Shown here: positions 22,795 to 30,026 of the stretch, in pieces | How positions within the stretch are numbered: position 1 is the stretch's first letter | Layout of the letters: each line of letters opens with the position of its first letter | Source: Bacteroidota bacterium | GTDB taxonomy: Bacteria > Bacteroidota > Bacteroidia > J057 > JAJTIE01 | Length of the DNA: 35,109 nucleotides | Direction of reading: 5' to 3' | Assembly: GCA_019638695.1 (NCBI GenBank) | Contig: JAHBTG010000027.1 | Location: 1 to 35,109, forward strand | Program-made: the position numbers and the translations under genes | Notes under the pieces: generated by a model | Told to the model about the DNA's origin: nothing | Databases searched by the model: none | Seen by the model: only the letters and a program-made list of their open reading frames with translations

Positions 22795-22847
22795 CAATCC
22801 TTTATTTGTACTTTTTTCTTGATAAAAAAGTACCCAAAAATCAAGGC
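22795..22847 (+). repeat. 53-bp repeat core, copy B
   Basis: The bases are identical to 17801-17853, including the hairpin GTACTTTTTT / AAAAAAGTAC at 22808-22833. Flanking similarity extends upstream (TACAGGGTA.AGC.CAATCC) and resumes 78 bp downstream. Confidence 0.9.
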
Positions 22848-22924
22848 TGAACCGAAAAGGGCGGCGTGCACGGCCTTTCAGCGGCCCAAAACAAACTCGC
22901 CCCCTGTCAGGGGCTCAGACAGTG

Positions 22925-22980
22925 TTTTGGGCTATTCGCCTCTGGCCGCTCCCGCGGGTTCGCCCTTTTCGCTTAGGCCG
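22925..22980 (+). repeat. GC-rich repeat block, copy B
   Basis: This block matches 17939-17995: TTTTGGGC..TTCGCCT, GGCCGCTCCCGCGG and CGCCCTTTTCGCTTAGGCCG are shared. Confidence 0.8.
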
Positions 22981-23467
22981 GTTGGCAGCGGGGGGTACTC
23001 CCCTCCCTGCGGCTGGAGCGGGGAGGCGGGTTACGCACAAGCACCTCTTGTTCTCTTTTTGCTGTTAGGCCAATGTTGCAGGGGGGTGAATATTCGCAGG
23101 TAGAAACATAAAGCAAAAGATACCATCAGGTGTAAGTTGGTAGATCCTTACCTAAAGGATAACGGTTCAACCACATTTTTTAAGGGTTCTGATCATGGCA
23201 GGAATGTTGTTTTCTCCAGGGGAACCCGTAGATAGTGGTCTGCGGCACGTAAAGCCCCGGGCGTAATGGTCAGGTACCTGCCCGGCCTGGGCCGTATGGG
23301 TTCTGTGTAGCAACATGGATCCGGCATCCTTCGATTCCGGTAAGGCAATGCAGAGGCCGGTCCTGTCCTGTTCGGGAGCTTTGCGCTTGTCCAGAGGGTG
23401 TGCCGGACGCAGCCCGCTCCCGGCATTAAGAACCCTTCTTTTTCGGGAAAAACTGTCCGAAATCATA

Positions 23468-23497
23468 TTTCTAGCCTTCTGCTGCGTATTATATTTG
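23468..23497 (+). promoter_or_regulatory. Promoter of hppD
   Basis: TTTC at 23468-23471 and TATATTTG at 23490-23497 are separated by 18 nt. The -7 element is a perfect TAnnTTTG, and the hppD ATG is 28 nt downstream. Confidence 0.65.
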
Positions 23498-23525
23498 TAT
23501 AGGAAACCATCTAAATCCTCTCGAT

Positions 23526-24659
23526 ATGTACGATGCCATCAGTGCAGAACAAAAGATTTTCCAGGGTGCCCAGGACTTCTTACCCATCAACGGAACGGAC
23601 TATATAGAGTTCTATGTGGGCAATGCCAAACAGGCAGCTCATTATTACAGGAGTGCCTTTGGCTTTCAGCCCCTGGCCTACAAAGGCCCGGAGACCGGTG
23701 AGCGGGAGTACGTGAGTTATGTGCTGGCCCAGCAAAAGATCCGCTTTGTACTGACCACCCCCTTGCGCCCCGAGCATCCTATCAATGACCATATTCGCCT
23801 GCATGGGGATGGGGTAAAGGTACTGGCGTTGTGGGTAGAAGATGCTGCCAAGGCATTCCAGGAAACCACCAAGCGGGGTGCCCGGCCCTTTATGGAGCCT
23901 ACTACCGAACAGGATGAGCATGGCACCGTGGTGCGCAGCGGTATCTACACCTATGGGGAGACCGTGCATATTTTTGTAGAACGCAAGAATTACAAGGGCC
24001 CCTTCCTGCCGGGCTTTCACCGCTGGGAACCCGCCTACCGGCCAGAAGAAACCGGCCTGCTCTATGTAGATCATTGTGTGGGCAATGTAGACTGGGGCCA
24101 GATGAACCAGTGGGTAGAGTTCTATGAGAAGGTCATGGGCTTCACTTCCATCAAGAGCTTTGATGACTCCCAGATCAGTACCGAATACAGCGCGCTGATG
24201 AGCAAGGTGATGGCCAATGGCAATGGCCGCATCAAATTCCCTATCAACGAGCCGGCCGAAGGCAAGAAGAAAAGCCAGATCGAAGAATACGTGGAATTCT
24301 ACCGCGGCTCCGGGGTGCAGCACGTGGCCATGGCTACTAATGATATTGTGCGTACCATCACGGCGTTGCGCCAGCGCGGGGTGGAATTCCTGGAAGTGCC
24401 CGATGCGTATTATGATGACCTGATCAACCGCGTAGGTGCTATAGAGGAAGATGTCAATGTCCTGCGCCAGCTCAAGGTGCTGGTAGACCGGGACGATGAA
24501 GGGTACCTGCTGCAGCTCTTTACCAAACCCGTGGAAGACCGGCCTACCCTGTTCTTTGAGATCATCCAGCGCAAAGGCGCCTGGTCATTTGGCGAGGGTA
24601 ATTTCAAGGCCCTCTTTGAAGCTATCGAACGGGAACAGGACCGCCGGGGCAATCTCTGA
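23526..24659 (+). CDS. hppD: 4-hydroxyphenylpyruvate dioxygenase
   Basis: This 377-aa non-haem iron enzyme converts 4-hydroxyphenylpyruvate and O2 to homogentisate in tyrosine catabolism, in the cytosol. Two vicinal-oxygen-chelate halves are visible. The iron ligands are His183 in V-D-H-C-V-G-N-V, His266 in G-V-Q-H-V-A-M-A-T-N-D and Glu345 in F-F-E-I-I-Q-R-K-G. The C-terminal G-x-x-N-F-K-A-L-F-E-A-I-E segment (here G-E-G-N-F-K) caps the active site. Length is typical. It has its own promoter and a downstream hairpin, so it is monocistronic; no homogentisate dioxygenase gene is nearby in the window. Confidence 0.97.
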   Translation: MYDAISAEQKIFQGAQDFLPINGTDYIEFYVGNAKQAAHYYRSAFGFQPLAYKGPETGEREYVSYVLAQQKIRFVLTTPLRPEHPINDHIRLHGDGVKVLALWVEDAAKAFQETTKRGARPFMEPTTEQDEHGTVVRSGIYTYGETVHIFVERKNYKGPFLPGFHRWEPAYRPEETGLLYVDHCVGNVDWGQMNQWVEFYEKVMGFTSIKSFDDSQISTEYSALMSKVMANGNGRIKFPINEPAEGKKKSQIEEYVEFYRGSGVQHVAMATNDIVRTITALRQRGVEFLEVPDAYYDDLINRVGAIEEDVNVLRQLKVLVDRDDEGYLLQLFTKPVEDRPTLFFEIIQRKGAWSFGEGNFKALFEAIEREQDRRGNL

Positions 24660-24687
24660 TACTTCAGGCTTTTACTGAACATTAACG

Positions 24688-24720
24688 GGGGCAGGTGCAG
24701 GGCATCTGCCCCTTTGTTGT
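24688..24720 (+). terminator. Probable terminator of hppD
   Basis: GGGGCAG (24688-24694) pairs with CTGCCCC (24706-24712) and is followed by TTTGTTGT. It lies 29 nt after the hppD stop. The T tract is interrupted by G, so efficiency is uncertain. Confidence 0.65.
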
Positions 24721-24727
24721 AAATTTG
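24720..24727 (+). promoter_or_regulatory. -7 element TAAATTTG before the phosphatase gene
   Basis: A perfect TAnnTTTG element abuts the hppD terminator. It lies 39 nt before the ATG at 24767. No clear -33 element is seen. Confidence 0.5.
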
Positions 24728-24766
24728 AATGTCTTCCCTTATGATTTCCAAGCGTTTGTGTGTCTT

Positions 24767-26251
24767 ATGAGGTCTTTGTCTCGTCATTGTTTATGGACTT
24801 TGCTGCTGTCATGTTCCCTTTGGATGAGCCCGCTCAGCAGTCATGCGCAGTTGTTCAAGAAAAAAAAGACGGAGGGCACCGAGACCGATAACAGCAGCGG
24901 AAAGCTGCCCGAGGCAGCAGATGATGCGGATGACGGGCCGGACCAGGATCATCCCAAGGAAAAGAAAGGTATCCTGCGCAAGGTATTCGGCAAAAAAGAC
25001 AAGAACGGAGACAGTACGCTGGTGGCAGATACTACGCTCCTTCGCCGGGGCGGGCTGGCACGCTCGGTGGATAAGCTCTTTGGCGGTAAGGAAGCAGAAC
25101 CGATAGCACAGGATGCCCAGGCCCAGCGCCAGTTGCAATCCCTGCGCCAGTATGCGTCTCGATACGAGCAATCCCTTGAAGAAGGGGATTATGAGAGCGC
25201 GTTGCGGTATCTCCAGCTATACCAGGGTTCGCAGGATAGCCTGGTAGCGCTCAAGAGCCAGCGGGAAGCCGCCCTGCGAGAGGCCGAAGCCCAGCGTGCG
25301 GAACTGGCCGATGAGCGGCTGCGTACCTATAGCCTGGCAGGCGGCGCCGGCCTGCTCCTGTTGCTGGCAGGGGTGCTGCTATTCCTGTTTATCCAGAAGC
25401 GCAAGACCAACCGTGCCCTCTCTGAAAAGAACGAGGCCCTGGCTGCCGCCAATGCCGAGATAGCCGAGCAGCAATACAAGCTCAGGCTCAGCCATGACGA
25501 AATGGTGGAGAGCATTACCTATGCCCGGCGGATACAGTTTGCCATCTTGCCGGCTATGCAGCATATCCATGCGGCATTTGCAGACTCCTTTGTGTTCTAT
25601 CGGCCCAAGGACATCGTCAGTGGAGATTTCTTCTGGTTCTGGCAGAACGAGAAGCGCGTTATGATAGCTGCTGTGGACTGCACCGGCCATGGGGTACCTG
25701 GTGCCTTTATGAGCGTATTGGGTATGAGCCTGCTGAACCAGATCGCCATCGAGTTCCCGGATGAAGAGCCCGGTGTGCTCCTGGATAACCTGCATATGGG
25801 CATTATCAACAGCTTGCGGCAGACCGAGACCGGCGCCCTGCAACAGGATGGCATGGATATCAGCCTCATTATCTGGGAAAAAGGTACCCGGCAGATCAGC
25901 TATGCCGGAGCCCATAACCCCCTGTACATGGTGTCCGCTGACGGCCTTACCGAAATAAAGGGCGATAAATCCCCCATTGGCGGCGCCCGTTATGCTTCGC
26001 ATACCTTCACCAGCCACTCCCTGGCGGTGCCCCAGGGCGCTACGCTCTATCTCTTTTCCGATGGCTTTCCCGACCAGTTTGGCGGTCCCGATACCCGCAA
26101 GTTTACCTACAAGCGCCTGCGCGAAATGCTGGTAAAACTCCAGCCCCAGAGCCTCTCTGCCATTGGCACCCAGCTGGACTATGCCTTGCAGGACTGGAAA
26201 GGTCACCATGAGCAGCTGGACGATGTGCTGGTCATCGGCATACGTTTGTAG
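24767..26251 (+). CDS. Membrane-anchored SpoIIE/PP2C-type serine phosphatase
   Basis: This is a 494-aa protein starting at ATG 24767, which gives a signal peptide (MRSLSRHCLWTLLLSCSLWM); the longer frame upstream overlaps the promoter. A charged periplasmic region with a Glu/Arg-rich helix leads to a transmembrane segment (about 190-209: G-L-L-L-L-L-A-G-V-L-L-F-L-F). A coiled coil (A-L-S-E-K-N-E-A-L-A-A-A-N-A-E-I-A) precedes the cytoplasmic PP2C-type domain from about residue 250. Metal-binding motifs are S-G-D-F-F-W-F, D-C-T-G-H-G-V-P-G-A-F-M and S-D-G-F-P-D-Q-F-G-G, ending Q-L-D-D-V-L-V-I-G-I. Such proteins usually dephosphorylate STAS-type anti-sigma antagonists. No partner kinase or STAS gene is adjacent. 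Confidence 0.88.
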   Translation: MRSLSRHCLWTLLLSCSLWMSPLSSHAQLFKKKKTEGTETDNSSGKLPEAADDADDGPDQDHPKEKKGILRKVFGKKDKNGDSTLVADTTLLRRGGLARSVDKLFGGKEAEPIAQDAQAQRQLQSLRQYASRYEQSLEEGDYESALRYLQLYQGSQDSLVALKSQREAALREAEAQRAELADERLRTYSLAGGAGLLLLLAGVLLFLFIQKRKTNRALSEKNEALAAANAEIAEQQYKLRLSHDEMVESITYARRIQFAILPAMQHIHAAFADSFVFYRPKDIVSGDFFWFWQNEKRVMIAAVDCTGHGVPGAFMSVLGMSLLNQIAIEFPDEEPGVLLDNLHMGIINSLRQTETGALQQDGMDISLIIWEKGTRQISYAGAHNPLYMVSADGLTEIKGDKSPIGGARYASHTFTSHSLAVPQGATLYLFSDGFPDQFGGPDTRKFTYKRLREMLVKLQPQSLSAIGTQLDYALQDWKGHHEQLDDVLVIGIRL

Positions 26252-26290
26252 TCCACAAATTGCCGGAGCGGCACTTACCGTTGGGCTTTA

Positions 26291-26326
26291 AAATTAAAAA
26301 CGGGGCTGCAAAAAACTTGCGCCCCG
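26291..26326 (-). terminator. Terminator of tRNA-Arg(CCG)
   Basis: On the minus strand CGGGGC (26326-26321) pairs with GCCCCG (26306-26301) and is followed by TTTTTAATTT. It begins 8 nt after the tRNA 3' end. Confidence 0.75.
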
Positions 26327-26334
26327 CTTGGAAG

Positions 26335-26406
26335 TACACCCGGGTGGAATCGAACCACCACCTCAGGTTCCGGAGACCTACGTTGTATCCATTCAACTAC
26401 GGGTGC
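26335..26406 (-). tRNA. tRNA-Arg (anticodon CCG)
   Basis: The acceptor stem is GCACCCG / CGGGTGT with a G1-U72 wobble. The D arm is GTTG..CAAC, the anticodon stem-loop TAGGT-CTCCGGA-ACCTG and the T arm GGTGG-TTCGATT-CCACC. The discriminator is A and CCA is not encoded. Decodes CGG. Confidence 0.95.
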
Positions 26407-26422
26407 GGTGGGTTACCGCCCG

Positions 26423-26430
26423 CAAAGTTA
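26423..26430 (-). promoter_or_regulatory. -7 element TAACTTTG of tRNA-Arg(CCG)
   Basis: On the minus strand TAACTTTG matches TAnnTTTG and ends 16 nt before the tRNA 5' end, almost the same distance as for the tRNA operon at 21980. No -33 TTTG is obvious. Confidence 0.6.
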
Positions 26431-26497
26431 GCAAAAGGCATGGTAATCCGCGGCCTTGCTTTATAAATGTGGCCGGTATTGCCTCTGCTGTAAAAAA

Positions 26498-26749
26498 TTA
26501 TCTGCGCCGGGGAAATACCAGGTTGACTACCACCAGGATCACCACCGCTCCAAGTGCCGCGGTGGCAATAGCGCCTATCCAGCCGGTGCCCAGGTGTATA
26601 CCCAGTTCGCCCAGCAGCCAGTAGCCTACTATGCTGCCCAGCAGTCCTATGACAAGGTTGCCCAGCAGCCCGAAGCCGCTGCCTTTGAACAAAACGCTGC
26701 CCAGCCAGCCGGCTGCAGCTCCTATCAGTAAGGTGACAATGATTTCCAT
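26498..26749 (-). CDS. GlsB/YeaQ/YmgE family membrane protein
   Basis: This is an 83-aa, almost wholly hydrophobic protein with three membrane segments. It has the family pattern I-I-V-T-L-L-I-G-A-A-A-G-W-L-G-S at the start, G-L-L-G-N-L-V-I-G-L-L-G-S-I-V-G in the middle, and A-L-G-A-V-V-I-L at the end, with a basic R-R-R tail. Members are known as transglycosylase-associated or GlsB-like general-stress proteins of the inner membrane; the molecular role is not known. It lies upstream of the same-strand tRNA-Arg, with 91 bp between, and the tRNA has its own -7 element. Confidence 0.92.
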   Translation of the reverse strand: MEIIVTLLIGAAAGWLGSVLFKGSGFGLLGNLVIGLLGSIVGYWLLGELGIHLGTGWIGAIATAALGAVVILVVVNLVFPRRR

Positions 26750-26797
26750 GATTTATCTGGATTGAGGTTTAGGGAAAAGTCTGAAGAATCGCTCATT

Positions 26798-26826
26798 GCC
26801 CGGTATTAGATGCACCGGGCTTTTTT
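26798..26826 (+). terminator. Orphan intrinsic terminator
   Basis: GCCCGGT (26798-26804) pairs with ACCGGGC (26814-26820) and is followed by six T residues. The nearest upstream plus-strand gene ends at 26251, beyond an oppositely oriented tRNA and gene, so what it terminates is unknown. Confidence 0.7.
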
Positions 26827-27051
26827 ATGTACGCGCGAAATCCGGAAAGGGTTGGACGCACCAGGAGGATTTATGGTTGCCAGAGACCCCGCCTCCGCCG
26901 GCCGGGGTGGCGGCTGTGGAAAAAACCTGCCCTGTCCACAGCCTTCTCAGGGCATTTCAAACTATATTTTGGGTGAATTAACGCTGTCGTTAAACTTTCT
27001 TTAATACGCCAGCGTAGTTTTAACATAAACTAAAATTTAGGGGTAATAGCC
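26827..27051. other. Leader region of the HNH gene with a long inverted repeat
   Basis: The only clear structure is GGCTGTGGA (26912-26920) and TCCACAGCC (26935-26943), a perfect 9-bp inverted repeat with a 14-nt loop. The following 100 bp are AT-rich and likely hold the HNH promoter, but no perfect TAnnTTTG was found (TAAAATTTAG near 27030 is the nearest). Confidence 0.5.
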
Positions 27052-27549
27052 ATGGAAGCTAAAGTCCTTGTTCTTAATCAAGACTACCAAGCCATTAGTG
27101 TGTGTAGTCCCCAGCGAGCCTTCACGCTTTGCTACCTGCAGAAGGCAGAGATGCTGGATCATTATCCTCACCTGAGCCTCCGCAGCATCTCCCGTCAGTA
27201 TAATTACCCTTCTATCATTCGTCTCTACACCTATGTGAAGGTGCCTTATCGCAAGGTATCCCTCAGCCGTATCAATGTCTTTCGCAGGGATGGCTATGAG
27301 TGCCAGTACTGTGGTGCCCGCACCAACCTCACCATAGACCATGTGCTGCCCCGCAGCCGGGGTGGCCGGGATACTTGGGAGAACCTGGCTACGGCCTGCC
27401 ATGACTGCAACACCCGCAAGGGGAACAAAACGCCCGGAGAGGCGTGCATGCCCCTGCTGCATGAGCCCTTCCGCCCCAGCTTTATCATGTTCCTCAGCAA
27501 CTTCACACCCCGCCTGCACGACAACTGGCGGCCTTACCTGATGATGTAA
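27052..27549 (+). CDS. HNH endonuclease family protein
   Basis: This is a 165-aa protein. An N-terminal part (V-L-V-L-N-Q-D-Y-Q-A-I-S-V) typical of a Bacteroidota HNH family precedes a zinc-ribbon HNH core. That core has C84-x-x-C87 (C-Q-Y-C-G-A), I-D-H-V with catalytic His97, P-R-S-R-G-G, W-E-N-L, then C116-H-D-C119 and N-x-R-K-G-N-K. The ligands and the H-N-H residues are complete, so nuclease activity is likely. The gene is a common, stably inherited neighbour in this phylum rather than part of a restriction system here. The biological role is unknown. It ends 141 bp before acpP, which has its own promoter. Confidence 0.9.
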   Translation: MEAKVLVLNQDYQAISVCSPQRAFTLCYLQKAEMLDHYPHLSLRSISRQYNYPSIIRLYTYVKVPYRKVSLSRINVFRRDGYECQYCGARTNLTIDHVLPRSRGGRDTWENLATACHDCNTRKGNKTPGEACMPLLHEPFRPSFIMFLSNFTPRLHDNWRPYLMM

Positions 27550-27615
27550 TGCCCGCCTTTTTTCTGCCCGGCTTTTTCTGGACGGATATCCTGCGGAAAA
27601 AAAACTGCGCCCCCC

Positions 27616-27645
27616 TTTGCGGCGGCTGAAAAAATCCTATTTTTG
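27616..27645 (+). promoter_or_regulatory. Promoter of acpP-fabF-rnc
   Basis: TTTG at 27616-27619 and TATTTTTG at 27638-27645 are separated by 18 nt, a full match to the Bacteroidota housekeeping promoter. The acpP ATG lies 45 nt downstream. Confidence 0.85.
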
Positions 27646-27690
27646 AAACCGCTTACGCAAAAATCCCTATCCACCTTATTTATTGTTGAT

Positions 27691-27927
27691 ATGTCAGATA
27701 TCGCAGCAAAAGTTAAAAGCATCATCGTTGACAAACTGGGTGTAGACGAAAAAGAAGTTACCCCCGAAGCCAGCTTCACCAACGACCTGGGTGCAGACTC
27801 TCTGGATACCGTTGAGCTGATCATGGAATTCGAGAAAGAATTCAAGCTCAGTATCCCCGATGAAGCCGCTGAAAAAATCGTTACTGTAGGTGATGCTATC
27901 ACCTATCTGGAAAGCAATGTGAAGTAA
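27691..27927 (+). CDS. acpP: Acyl carrier protein
   Basis: This 78-aa acidic protein carries growing acyl chains in type II fatty-acid synthesis. Start ATG 27691 gives [18 protein letters not shown]; the longer frame upstream crosses the promoter. The phosphopantetheine site is Ser37 in [12 protein letters not shown], followed by the recognition helix [10 protein letters not shown]. Length and sequence are canonical. It lies 59 bp before fabF in the standard acpP-fabF-rnc order. Confidence 0.98.
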   Translation: MSDIAAKVKSIIVDKLGVDEKEVTPEASFTNDLGADSLDTVELIMEFEKEFKLSIPDEAAEKIVTVGDAITYLESNVK

Positions 27928-27986
27928 GGAGCTATCCCCTCCCCTTACACACCACCTTTTGTTCAGATCTCTTAGTTTTTTCTCTC

Positions 27987-29234
27987 ATGGGCAACAGACG
28001 TGTAGTGGTTACCGGCCTGGGTGCCGTAACTCCCTTAGGCAATACCGTTCCGGACTACTGGACCGGATTGACTGCCGGCGTAAGTGGTGCGGATATGATT
28101 ACCCGTTTCGACGCCAGCAAGTTCAAGACCCGCTTTGCCTGCGAGGTAAAAAACTTTGATATTACCCAATACCTGCCCCGGCAGGAGGCCCGCAAAATGG
28201 ATGCCTTCAGCCACTATGCCCTTGTGGCGGCAGATGAAGCCATCGCAGACGCCGGCCTGAACTTTGACGTAACAGACAAAGCGCGGGCCGGTGTTATCAT
28301 TGGCAGCGGAATAGGCGGCCTCGCCACTTTTCGGGATGAGGTAACCGCTTTTGCACAAGGAGACGGCACCCCCCGTTTCAACCCTTTCTTTATTCCCAAA
28401 ATGATTATTGACATCGCCCCGGGGCATGTCAGTATGAAATATGGCCTGCGTGGACCCAATTACTCCTGCGTATCGGCCTGCGCCACCGGCACCAACTGTA
28501 TTGCTGATGCCTGGATGCTGATCAAAATGGGCTTTGCAGATGTTATGGTTACCGGAGGAGCAGAAGCCGCTGTGAATGAGCCGGGTGTGGGCGGTTTTAA
28601 TGCCCTCAAAGCCCTCTCAGAGCGCAATGATGACCCTAAAACAGCCAGCCGGCCTTTTGATAAAGATCGTGATGGCTTTGTGCTGGGAGAAGGATCCGGC
28701 ATGCTGATCCTGGAAGAATATGAGCATGCCATGCGCCGCGGCGCCAGGGTGTATGCCGAACTTACCGGTATTGGCCTCACTGCGGATGCTTATCATATGA
28801 CAGCCCCGGACCCGGACGGGAAAGGCGCCCTGGCTGTGATGAAACAAGCGCTTGACCAAGCCGGGCTCAAACCCGAAGCCGTAGGATATCTCAATATGCA
28901 CGGCACCAGCACTCCCCTGGGAGATGTGGCCGAGACCAAGGCCATCAAGCAAGTATTTGGCGACCATGCCTATAAAATGAATGTGGGCTCTACCAAGAGT
29001 ATGACAGGTCACCTGCTGGGCGCTGCCGGAGCCATAGAGGCCATTGCCTCCATACTGGCAGTCTACCACGGCCTTATCCCGCCCACCATCAATCATTTTA
29101 CAGATGACCCTGAATGCGACCTGAACTATACGTTCCATAAAGCTGAGAAGAAAGACATTACTGCTGCGCTCAGCAATACATTCGGTTTTGGCGGGCACAA
29201 CGCGTCTTTGCTTTTTCAAAAAGTGAGTGTCTAA
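27987..29234 (+). CDS. fabF: 3-oxoacyl-[acyl-carrier-protein] synthase II
   Basis: This 415-aa condensing enzyme elongates acyl-ACP with malonyl-ACP. The catalytic triad is visible: Cys165 in V-S-A-C-A-T-G-T-N, His in N-M-H-G-T-S-T-P-L-G-D, and His in S-M-T-G-H-L-L-G-A-A-G, with the active-site Lys in the preceding S-T-K-S. The C-terminal N-T-F-G-F-G-G-H-N loop is also present. Start M-G-N-R-R-V-V-V-T-G-L-G fits the family. It lies between acpP and rnc in one operon. Confidence 0.98.
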   Translation: MGNRRVVVTGLGAVTPLGNTVPDYWTGLTAGVSGADMITRFDASKFKTRFACEVKNFDITQYLPRQEARKMDAFSHYALVAADEAIADAGLNFDVTDKARAGVIIGSGIGGLATFRDEVTAFAQGDGTPRFNPFFIPKMIIDIAPGHVSMKYGLRGPNYSCVSACATGTNCIADAWMLIKMGFADVMVTGGAEAAVNEPGVGGFNALKALSERNDDPKTASRPFDKDRDGFVLGEGSGMLILEEYEHAMRRGARVYAELTGIGLTADAYHMTAPDPDGKGALAVMKQALDQAGLKPEAVGYLNMHGTSTPLGDVAETKAIKQVFGDHAYKMNVGSTKSMTGHLLGAAGAIEAIASILAVYHGLIPPTINHFTDDPECDLNYTFHKAEKKDITAALSNTFGFGGHNASLLFQKVSV

Positions 29235-29256
29235 CGATCACCCACCGGCGGGTGTT

Positions 29257-30012
29257 ATGGTTCGGTTTACCCAGCGTTTATATAACCTCTTCTTGCACAA
29301 AGACCGCTCTTTTGCCAGAGTTGTCTATGGCATTACAGGATATATGCCCTATGATGTAGAGGTCTATAAGCTCTCCTTTCGGCACAGCAGTATGGTCAAG
29401 GACCCCAGGCAGTCTGCCATGCAATGCAATGAACGCCTGGAGTACCTGGGAGATTCTGTACTGGGCACCATAGTGGCAGATTTTCTGTACCACAAATACC
29501 CTATGCGCCAGGAAGGCTTCCTCACGGAGACGCGCAGCAAGATCGTGAGCCGCCAGAGCCTCAATGATATTGCCGAGAAACTGGGCTTTGAAGGGCTCCT
29601 GGAATACAATCGCAAGGGGACCACCCTCAATCGCAGCATGTATGGCAATACCCTGGAGGCATTTATCGGCGCATTGTATGTAGACCGCGGCTACCGGGCT
29701 ACGCGCCGCTTTATCCTGCGCCGCATTGTGCGCGCCCATCTTAGCCTGGATGACATTATTGAGCGGAATGAAAACTACAAGAGCCAGCTCATGGAGTATG
29801 CCCAGCGCAACCGGCTCACGCCCGTGCTGTTCCAGGTAATAGGAGAAAAGGGTAATGGCCGCCAGCGGGAGTTCACCGTGCGTTGTATCATAGATGGCAA
29901 GGAACTGGGCACGGGTGTGCACATCAAGAAAAAGCTGGCGGAGCAGGAAGCAGCCCGCGAGAGCTTGTTATTGCTTAATGTGAACATCTGGCAGGCGCAG
30001 AGTCCTTCCTAG
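29257..30012 (+). CDS. rnc: Ribonuclease III
   Basis: This 251-aa endonuclease cuts double-stranded RNA, chiefly rRNA precursors. The signature N-E-R-L-E-Y-L-G-D-S-V-L begins near residue 58, with the metal-binding Glu and Asp. L-T-E-T-R-S-K-I-V-S, then G-N-T-L-E-A-F-I-G-A-L-Y and D-R-G, complete the catalytic domain. A double-stranded-RNA-binding domain runs from about residue 173 (N-Y-K-S-Q-L-M-E-Y-A-Q to K-K-L-A-E-Q-E-A-A). I prefer ATG 29257, 22 nt after the fabF stop; a GTG at 29227 inside fabF would add 10 residues. It converges on the epimerase gene with 14 bp between. Confidence 0.95.
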   Translation: MVRFTQRLYNLFLHKDRSFARVVYGITGYMPYDVEVYKLSFRHSSMVKDPRQSAMQCNERLEYLGDSVLGTIVADFLYHKYPMRQEGFLTETRSKIVSRQSLNDIAEKLGFEGLLEYNRKGTTLNRSMYGNTLEAFIGALYVDRGYRATRRFILRRIVRAHLSLDDIIERNENYKSQLMEYAQRNRLTPVLFQVIGEKGNGRQREFTVRCIIDGKELGTGVHIKKKLAEQEAARESLLLLNVNIWQAQSPS

Positions 30013-30026
30013 ATACAGGGAGCTGG

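Larger units (their letters stand above)
22289..23467. other. Gene-poor stretch with repeat copy B
   Basis: This is 1.2 kb without a credible gene. It holds an inverted fragment of the GC-rich block (22528-22544), a dispersed repeat (22708-22729), the 53-bp core (22795-22847) and the second GC-rich block (22925-22980). The ORFs here have no family resemblance, are Pro/Ser/Arg-rich, and follow the repeat. The part from 23000 to 23467 shows nothing recognisable. Confidence 0.7.

Noticed and set aside
22615-23103. 162-codon plus-strand ORF
   Set aside because: It lies on repeat copy B, is Pro/Ser/Arg-rich and contains repeat-derived peptides only.
22289-23525. Genomic island or integration site next to the tRNA genes
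   Set aside because: No integrase, no direct repeat of a tRNA 3' end and no mobile genes are visible; only the dispersed repeat family is present.
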